A DNA stretch of 64,000 bases from Glandiceps talaboti (lineage: Eukaryota; Hemichordata; Enteropneusta; Spengelidae): contig NC_135552.1 in the NCBI RefSeq assembly GCF_964340395.1, forward strand, positions 9,595,494 through 9,659,493. Direction: 5' to 3'. Position 1 is the stretch's first letter, and each line of letters opens with the position of its first letter. Shown one piece after another: positions 25,641 through 64,000 of the stretch. The translations under genes and the position numbers were made by a program. The notes under the pieces were generated by a model. The model ran no database searches, was not told the DNA's origin, and saw only the letters and a list, made by a program, of their open reading frames with translations.

Positions 25641-25837
25641 CAAAGATCATCAAATCAGTTGACCAATGAGAGCAAAGACAAAAGTTGCTCACATTTCACT
25701 ACTATTTCAAAGGTTACATTTGTCATGGTTTAGCTTGAGTATTACTATTCATTTGTTTTGCAATCACTCCTCACTTTTTGAGTGGATTTGCCACAAGAGA
25801 TGCTGGTGGAGTTATTGAAAGCATTGCAGGTACACTG

Positions 25838-25965
25838 TCATGCAATAGACAATACAGAAAACATGTATAATCTAGTATATACTGTCATGCAATAGACAGT
25901 ACAAAAATCATGTATAATCTAGTATACTGTCATGCAATAGACAATACAAAAATCATGTATTATCA
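25838..25965 (+). repeat. three tandem copies of a roughly 45-50 bp unit
   Basis: CTGTCATGCAATAGACA followed by ATACA.AA.ATGTATAATCTAGTATA occurs three times in a row. Non-coding. Confidence 0.85.
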
Positions 25966-28164
25966 TTAGCTTACGTTTGACATTCACAATTTAAGGTCAC
26001 CATTTCAGGTTCAATTTTTTTTTATATCAAGTTATAATTTAAGACACTACATGTGCAAGTTTCACTCTCTGACTTATTTTTATCATAACATGATTTTTTT
26101 TTTTTTCCCCTTTATCTGCTCCCAGGCTTAATATGAATGGAAACTTCATTCACACTTAATCTAAGTCAACAGATGTCAATACAAAATCACGGAATTAAAA
26201 ACAAGAGTGTTTTTACAAACCAACCATCTGGATTTCTCATAAAAGTTGTTAATAAAAGTGCATCTGGGTGTCATATTCAAATCTCATAAAACATTCAAAT
26301 AATCTCTGATTTACATTCTCTGATTGGACACATACGTAAATCATTTCCCATTATTTGAATACATTAAAATATACTTGACCAATCATACGACAGCTTGTCA
26401 TGGACTGATAGCCAATCACAACACTCACAGTGACAATTTAAGTAAGTAGTGAAGAAATTACTTGTGATCATTAATAACTGTACAAGAGCACATTACATTT
26501 ATACAAATACTATTTCCATAAGAAAATATACCGGATGATCTGATCTGCTGTTTTTCTTGCGATTAAAATTCAGGTAATGCTAAAATTCAAAAGTGCTAAT
26601 TGCATATCAGTACACGTACACAGACTGTCAAATACATACATCACTGGGAGCAGCCTTATCATACCTTTCCTTGGGACTGTAGACACACACTGTAGGATAG
26701 TATGGTGGAAATCAAAGCAAAAGAATCCCCACCTACTGTTGCCAATATGTGTCATATATACCTGTATTAAAATATGTTGCTATTATATATTACATATAAT
26801 CTCCTATTTATATCGCCAAATGTAAAACATTCACATGTGTATGGGAGCTATCTGCCATCTTATCTGATTTTGATCACACACACACACCATGTCCAGTCGG
26901 GGTGTGAACTAGCAAGAATGTAACTGTTAATAAATTGAAATGGAGTGATATGATTGGAGGCAACAACATTTTGTTGTAGAACAGCAAACACATTTCCCCT
27001 TCAGTTGTTTGTGGAAAGAGATGAAGAGAGCGCCCACAATAGCCGATATTTCAGATATTTCAGTCTCGTGTACTCTATGACATCACACTGGTTGAAGTCA
27101 CAGATGTCAACTTTTACAGGATTATTGTTGGAATGATTATGTTTCTAGGATTGGTGTCATTGTTTGTTTGTTTGTTTGTGTCAACATTTCTTAACAAAGA
27201 CTGTGTGTGAGCTATAGTTGTTGGCTGCTGTTTTTATTCATTCAAAGATTAAAGGGGAGTTTAGACTTTTGTTGGAGACATTAAAGTTTTGCAGCACATA
27301 AAAAAGGTACTCCTATAGAAACAAAACCATTCAAAGAACCATAAAGACAATAACAGTTTAATTTCCATGAGAATAAATGTTTGTGGATTGTGGATTCGTG
27401 TTATTGCAACTCACAGAGAGAGAAAATTACTGACAATAATCTTAATTTCCACTCACATCTTATTAGCACTGTCATGTCAGTATTGAACTGCTGCTCAGAA
27501 GTAGGTTACAGGGAGTCATTTTAATGTAAATCAGTGAAGATTCAACCTTAGTCATGAAAGTGTGAAGAAGAGTCATAAAGATGTATCAGAGAAGGCTCAA
27601 ACATAACAGAGTCGGTCAGGGCACAAAAATGATGGCCGACTTAAGGTTTAACTTCTGTTCCAATACTTTTTATGCTCTATAACTCCAACAACACAAATAA
27701 TGCAAAAGTTTTTTTTTAACTCTTAAGGCATTCCAAATGTGGAGAATTAAAAATTGGATGTATATGGCAGTTTGAATTTCCTACATTTGCATATTTTACC
27801 CACAATGCCATATCCTCCCTATGTCGACAAGATGTCTATAAAAGTTTCGGATTTTCTAAAATAATTTTTTGCATCTGTGAATAGCAATTTCTCCATTTCT
27901 TGAAAACAGGATACATTTACAACTTTCCAAAAAGAGAAACCAAAATAGTCATAAACCTTCGACAGAATTGTGGATGACAACATTAACATCACAAAATGTA
28001 AACAAAACAGTAAATTAGTTAGACCAAGAAACATACTACTACTGGCAATTGGCAATGGAATGATAAATTTGATATGCCAAATCCTAAATCACTTGGAATT
28101 AGAAATCAACATATATATATATTGCAATGATTGGACATAAAAAAAGAGACACTTAAGTCTAAAC

Positions 28165-28521
28165 CATACATATACATACATTCACATACATGTTCACATA
28201 CATACGCACATACGTACGTACATACGTACATACGTACGTACATACATACATACATACATACATACATACATACATACATACATACATACATACATACATA
28301 CAAATATATGCACGTACGTGTACGTATGTACGTACATACGTACATACATACATTCTCATATACTTTGACACACATACACATGTAATCACGCACCCATGCA
28401 TGCATGCAGACACAGACACACACAGACACGCAAGCATACATGCATACATACATATATAGAGACAGACACATACAGACGTACAAAGTCACAGGCACACACA
28501 CAAGCATGCATGCATGGCACG

Positions 28522-28590
<69 letters not shown>
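28165..28590. repeat. (TACA)n, mixed CACG and (AC)n microsatellite block
   Basis: TACA units with CGTA variants (28165-28360), a mixed CA-rich part, then about 33 AC units (28524-28589). It ends about 60 bases downstream of the GXYLT-like stop codon and so is probably inside its 3' UTR. Confidence 0.93.
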
Positions 28591-28591
<1 letters not shown>

Positions 28592-28649
28592 TACATTCCA
28601 CAGTGTGAAAATCACAAGAAATAGAAACTGATATCAAACAACATTAATG

Positions 28650-59784
<31,135 letters not shown>

Positions 59785-60996
59785 TTTAGCCAGGGTTGTC
59801 GGCGTAGGGCATGATTTCTACGAGCAGTTCCTCGTACACCACTTTACTGATCAGGGAAACCAAAACACTAGACTACGGAAGTGACATCCCCGCGAAGTTT
59901 GAAGCGTAAAAAATGCGCCGACATTTACAGTCCAATGCTGCGTCAGAAAAACAATATTTATAATGTTTGATAAATTATTAAAATATTACCATTCATTGAA
60001 AGTTTTACAAATTATAGATGATGTATAGTGATAATATTAACGAAATATTTGAGATTTTCAGCATTTGTAGTCATTAAAATGTGAACACCGGTGCTAGACA
60101 TATACGACTATGTATGCGGTTTTATGGAACAAACCAATACGTGAATAAGGGGTGGTAGTCTTGTCTAATGATTTAGAGGGACATGTTGACTCGAGCGAAC
60201 TTGAACCTGCTGGGATAGCAAACGTTTTGTATTTTACTAAAATGCGAGTCCAGGCTAGCCATTACTTGGACAGGCAAATAAAATGGAAAGGAATTCAACA
60301 CTCAACCCGACTCCAAAAGTCTCTAAAACGTCTATAAACAATTGCGGTTGTTTTGAAGATATCAACCTTTGAGAATATCCGTTGGGTTAGTTGTATATAT
60401 ATATATAGCTATTTCTTGTACGATGGAAGATTTGTTTTCAATAAACTTTACTGTTCGTGCAAAAAGCTGTTCATACACGATTTAATAAAAAAATTAAATT
60501 TGCTGCTACTTTGTTAAAGAAAACACAAATTTATTCAAGAAAAAATCGGGGGTCACTATAGACATTTTTGAAGGAAGAATCTATGAATTTCATTGGGAAA
60601 ATAGTAATTAAAAAGATTAATTTGTTAATTTCCTTGAAAACAAACAAGACGATGTACCAAAAGTTCTTTTATTATCTTTTTATTATTGCAAATGTACCAG
60701 GAACGAGCTTCATATAGTAACATTTGGAGAAATTTTAAGAAAGTTTTTTTTTTCAGTGAAATTCGTCCACAAGGCACATTATCATTAAAAAAAAGTATTG
60801 GTTTATGTAAATCGTATTACTGCATGGTCATATTCAATCTGATCAAAGTCTGATATGGTGACGGCTCTAACTTCTTTCATTTACCTCAGCGTCTATTTCA
60901 TTCGTTTCATAATGTCGTTTGTTTTCGATTTTGTTGCTCCGGGAGTTACCGCCTCCTTCCCAAGGGTCAGATTGGGAAGAAGGCGATCTCTCCTGG

Positions 60997-60998
<2 letters not shown>

Positions 60999-61040
<42 letters not shown>

Positions 61041-61065
61041 CGACGACGACGACGACGACGACGAC
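60999..61065. repeat. (CAA)n(CGA)n trinucleotide tract
   Basis: About 14 CAA units switch abruptly to about 7 CGA units. An 85-codon open frame with a Gln-Arg run crosses it, but nothing else in that frame looks coding. Confidence 0.9.
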
Positions 61066-62009
61066 TACGACGACGGAAACAAACAACAATGGACGAATAT
61101 GAATTGAAATAAATATTAAAGAAATACAGCCGTATTCATCACATCACATCAGATTTTAATCCGATTGGGTCATATTATATAGTCAACAATTGTCTTATTT
61201 GAAAGAAGAGTATTAAGTCTACATCAATTAAATTACTATCATATCATCATTGTATTATTCATCGGAATTTTTTTACGTAAGGCACTCTGTTCAGAACACT
61301 GCTTCTGAAGTCACGGTGTATTCCAGAAACTAACATAGAGGGCGCTCGCTATACTATGCCACTAAAAATACAGAGCTGCGTTTACAAATGATGACTTATA
61401 ATCACTTGTCACAAAATTCAAGTTGTCTCTACCATTTTCTCAAACTCAGAGTCCGAGATGTGTAATCTTGTTAGGTTAATAAAGTTAGGAACAATGTTTA
61501 AATTTTTCGTTAGGAATTAACGTAACGATTAACAACCACATATACAAGCGTTTATTTCTGGGGCGTGATGCATCACATACAAACCCTTGAAGGATAAACG
61601 GTTACAAAACATACACATTGTAATGATCAAAACGATACATCATTAAAACGAGTATTACGAAAAGGAGTAATTAAAAACAGCTATTATTCTGCAATTGAGA
61701 GTCACTAGCGGTAATATGTAATGACTCAAACTTGTGTATCAAAATAGAATACCTGTGATGTGCCCATGTCACCACGGAATGAAAAGTTAGGTAGTCATCA
61801 GAGCTCTAGCAGGCGTTGAAATATATAGGGTTTTAAAATCCTACATACAGAGCTAATATACAACCACGATAAATCACACATGATTGTTTAATGTATCACC
61901 TCACTGCCATAACTGTAGCATAATGTTTTGGGGTCTTGGCTATTTATCATTTCAGTTCTTTTCTCGATCGTATTTTTCGATGGCAAGATTTGAGCAAGAC
62001 TATTTAGGT

Positions 62010-62015
62010 TTTATT
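62010..62015 (-). terminator. candidate polyadenylation signal of the sialyltransferase gene
   Basis: TTTATT on the + strand is AATAAA on the gene strand, 83 bases after the stop codon. Confidence 0.5.
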
Positions 62016-62097
62016 TTTCAAGTGTCACGGTTTTTTTCAGAGATCAACTTTGTGTACTCTACGCACACAGAAAATAATATTTCACTTGTATATGTAG

Positions 62098-63336
62098 CTA
62101 TGTACAAGCTTGAGCATGAATGTTTATTACTCCCTGTTCATGGAGTTTCACCAAAGTTGAAAATTCTTTGAACAGATCGTGTGCTACAGTTTCGATTTTC
62201 AGGTCGTCATAGTAATGGAAATCAACACGTTGTCCATCTATAGTCGTGGCGAAAGGCCAAAATCCATAAAGATGAACTTCATCGCATAGAGAAATCGCAA
62301 CAGCTGTCATGTATGCTCCTGTCGTGGCTCGATGCTCAATTCCAAGTTTTTCCCAGAAGCCTTGCACGTCAATCTGATGTTTTGGGTGTGGAAAGACCAT
62401 CTGTATTTGATTTTGGGATTCCTTCTTCAAAGTCCTGTATGCCCTCAGAGCGTACATCGTGCCACTTTTAACAGTGAACAGGGGAACCCATAGATACCCT
62501 TGATATTGGAGAACGTCTGATATTAGACGTTGTTGGTCGTATTTTCTAGCCAGTCCCCGATATCTTGAACCAAGTACAGCCACGTTGTTAGCCGAAGTTA
62601 TATCAGATTTCTGTCCAGCGTCCTTCGCATGAGGTTCGACAGGGGGCATGTTACATCGGATGACAAAGTCGGACTTGTCGATTTCCTTGCCGCAATTGCT
62701 GTCAATCAAAATACCACTGCCCCCAACAATACTACACACTTTAAATTTTTTACTAGCAAGAGGTGCCTTGTTTGGCAAAGCAGATAAAATTTCTTCGGTG
62801 ATAGGATAGTGTACATTACTCTGTAATGAGTATGTCATCTCCTCATCAAGTTTACAGTTCGCTTTAGTCAGTAACATCATTTCCCTTGTATTGGTCATTG
62901 CGTCCAAAGTGTCTCTGATGCGTTGGTAATTGGTGGCATTTTGTTTCCATGGTTTCGACAATGTTTCAAAGATGCAGCTAATATTGATGTCCTTTGTTGC
63001 TTCATCTACAGATACGTCTACTCTTGGCTGCCAGTGTACCTGTTGGGTTGTTTTGGTTCTAGATCTCACCTCGAGGTTTTTCTCTTGTAAGTTTTCTTTT
63101 TTGTCGTTTGTGACATTTTTACCTCCCGTGACGTTCCCAGGTGACGGTGTACACAAGGAACAAGGTATCCTGGCGTTGGCGATTACTTCCAGGGACCTCA
63201 AATCCAATGGTTTCGGATAGAGTACCGACCAACCTTTTATGAAAAAGGTCAACAATGCCAAGCCGACGAGAAAATAGATAAGTCTTCGAAACAGCCTGTC
63301 CAACCTCATGTTAGAACTAGCCGCGTTCCTTTGCAA
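62098..63336 (-). CDS. ST8SIA: alpha-2,8-sialyltransferase (ST8Sia family, GT29), intronless, complete
   Basis: Single exon of 412 aa, ATG 63336-63334, stop TAG 62100-62098. An in-frame Met at residue 10 is an alternative start; both give a type II topology with a basic end and membrane anchor at about 17-36. A stem with several N-glycosylation sequons follows (NVT, NIS, NAT). Sialylmotif L is at about 199-245 (VCSIVGGSGIL, then FVIRCNMPPV and SDITSAN), motif S at about 336-358 (RATTGAYMTAVAISLCDEVHLYGFWPF), motif III HYYDD at 374-378 and motif VS HEQG at 399-402 with the catalytic His. The protein ends Cys-Thr, and this terminal Cys fits the disulphide seen in ST8Sia enzymes. Members transfer sialic acid from CMP-Neu5Ac in alpha-2,8 linkage in the Golgi. 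The subtype (oligo-, poly- or ganglioside-acting) cannot be fixed. Vertebrate homologues have introns, so a retroposed origin or intron loss is possible. Confidence 0.93.
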   Translation of the reverse strand: MQRNAASSNMRLDRLFRRLIYFLVGLALLTFFIKGWSVLYPKPLDLRSLEVIANARIPCSLCTPSPGNVTGGKNVTNDKKENLQEKNLEVRSRTKTTQQVHWQPRVDVSVDEATKDINISCIFETLSKPWKQNATNYQRIRDTLDAMTNTREMMLLTKANCKLDEEMTYSLQSNVHYPITEEILSALPNKAPLASKKFKVCSIVGGSGILIDSNCGKEIDKSDFVIRCNMPPVEPHAKDAGQKSDITSANNVAVLGSRYRGLARKYDQQRLISDVLQYQGYLWVPLFTVKSGTMYALRAYRTLKKESQNQIQMVFPHPKHQIDVQGFWEKLGIEHRATTGAYMTAVAISLCDEVHLYGFWPFATTIDGQRVDFHYYDDLKIETVAHDLFKEFSTLVKLHEQGVINIHAQACT

Positions 63337-64000
63337 ACTGCAACAAGCTATGGTACGGTGGAACCGAATGAGCTCCTACCTACGACCAAGCACAACTAAT
63401 GTTATTGTCTACCGTTCATCGCGTACTCTATGAAACACACCTTTACCACCGAGGCCATTTTGAATCTACAGGTTGCCCGTCATATCCGGCAAAGAGGACA
63501 AAGTCTATAAGTGTACATGTAATAGTTGTATATTAACCAACATATTTTATCGGTACGCCATTCTCCACTTCTACCCACTTGTGAGCTAATATTCTATTCC
63601 AGAATGTAATGGTAATATTTTAGTCTAGGATGATCATAATACAAAATTAATAATGACGTTACTAGGTATATACAATATTTAAAAATATTTAAAAAAAAAA
63701 TACCGTTGTCGGTCACTGTTTCCGTAACAATAACGGGCAACGGTATTTGACAATTTGTATTATGATTCCCCTAGACTAAAATATTATCATTCTGGAATAG
63801 CATATTACCTCACAACTTCACAAGTGAACCTGAATCATAGCCATTCGTTTTCCGAGATATGTATCAGAATATGGTTCTATCGGAATACAATAAAATATCA
63901 CATGTATATGAAAGGGGTAAACTAGGACACGCACGGGTTTCTCTGGTAGGATCGCGCGTAATAAAGTCCACACACCGATCACAATAAACAACGCGGTATG
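63337..64000. other. upstream flank of the sialyltransferase gene
   Basis: It should contain the promoter of the - strand gene; GGCCATTTTGAATC near 63453 is YY1-like. The main feature is the inverted-repeat element at 63577-63813. Nothing else is recognised. Confidence 0.5.
63577..63813. mobile_element. MITE or foldback element with inverted arms of about 70 bp
   Basis: The left arm (CTTGTGAGCTAATATTCTAT...CATAATACAAAATT, 63578-63648) is the complement of the right arm (63752-63813) with few differences, including the long shared core CTATTCCAGAATG...AATATTTTAGTCTAG. The centre has a second, nested inverted repeat (AAATACCGTTG at about 63699 and CAACGGTATTT at about 63738). There is no coding capacity. 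I could not see a clear target duplication. Confidence 0.78.

Larger units (their letters stand above)
23209..28649. other. region between MTHFSD start and GXYLT-like stop
   Basis: The MTHFSD promoter should lie just right of 23208. Further right, an AATAAA on the - strand at about 24075 could be the end of a long GXYLT 3' UTR, but this is only a guess. Repeats present: a G-run at 23610, a CAT trinucleotide tract (23899-23973), a weak inverted-repeat element (24541-24918), a cluster of AGGTCA half-sites (25320-25640), three tandem copies of a roughly 45-50 bp unit (25838-25965), and TACA/AC microsatellites (28165-28590). No gene is evident. Confidence 0.6.
59785..62097. other. region between the GXYLT-like start and the ST8Sia stop
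   Basis: Just upstream of the GXYLT-like ATG there is a GC-richer stretch (59785-59930) with ACGGAAGTGA at about 59876, an ETS-type motif, so the promoter probably lies here. A CAA/CGA triplet tract lies at 60999-61065. The left flank of ST8Sia (about 62010) carries its likely poly(A) signal. No further gene is recognised. Confidence 0.6.

Noticed and set aside
60855-61112. Frame with a Gln-Arg run
   Set aside because: The run is the CAA/CGA triplet tract; flanking residues show no family and no conserved features.

Overview
This window is nuclear DNA from an animal. It is AT-rich by eye, with spliced genes, GT-AG introns and many microsatellites. I place it in an invertebrate, most likely a non-vertebrate deuterostome such as a hemichordate, echinoderm or lancelet. 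The reasons are an intronless ST8Sia-type sialyltransferase, the overall gene set, and a non-LTR retrotransposon whose first ORF opens with a 2A peptide, a type reported from sea urchin, acorn worm, lancelet and some molluscs. The species cannot be fixed from the sequence alone.

Layout: (1) about 1-3321, + strand: the last four coding exons of a BAZ1B/WSTF-like chromatin gene (end of a PHD finger, then a bromodomain). (2) 3322-9502: intergenic DNA with a long foldback element, tandem repeats and three CTCF-consensus sites inside a thrice-copied repeat. (3) 9503-12551, - strand: complete three-exon TMEM101. (4) 14048-23208, - strand: complete MTHFSD in six coding exons; its third intron holds a nearly full-length LINE of about 4.9 kb. 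(5) 23209-28649: intergenic or 3' UTR. (6) 28650-59784, - strand: a complete glucoside xylosyltransferase (GXYLT-like, GT8) with an unusually long Gln-rich stem and a first intron of 27 kb full of repeats. (7) 62098-63336, - strand: a single-exon alpha-2,8-sialyltransferase. Near the right end is a near-palindromic MITE-like element.

All exon joins were derived by reading splice sites and checking phase. For the three spliced complete genes the phases match throughout and the protein lengths are close to family size (TMEM101 258 aa, MTHFSD 395 aa, GXYLT-like 590 aa). GXYLT and ST8Sia are both Golgi-type glycosyltransferases, but I see no evidence that these genes act in one pathway.

The most unusual signal is that in two neighbouring genes the 3' end of an exon, together with its 5' splice donor, has been tandemly duplicated. 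In TMEM101 exon 2 this forms a 17-copy array (10261-11370) whose copies carry the donor. In MTHFSD exon 5 there are two full copies and one partial copy. The second strong signal is the LINE: a 2A peptide directly follows a hydrophobic leader, and ORF2 is in frame with ORF1 across a single stop codon, with no ATG before most of the endonuclease domain.
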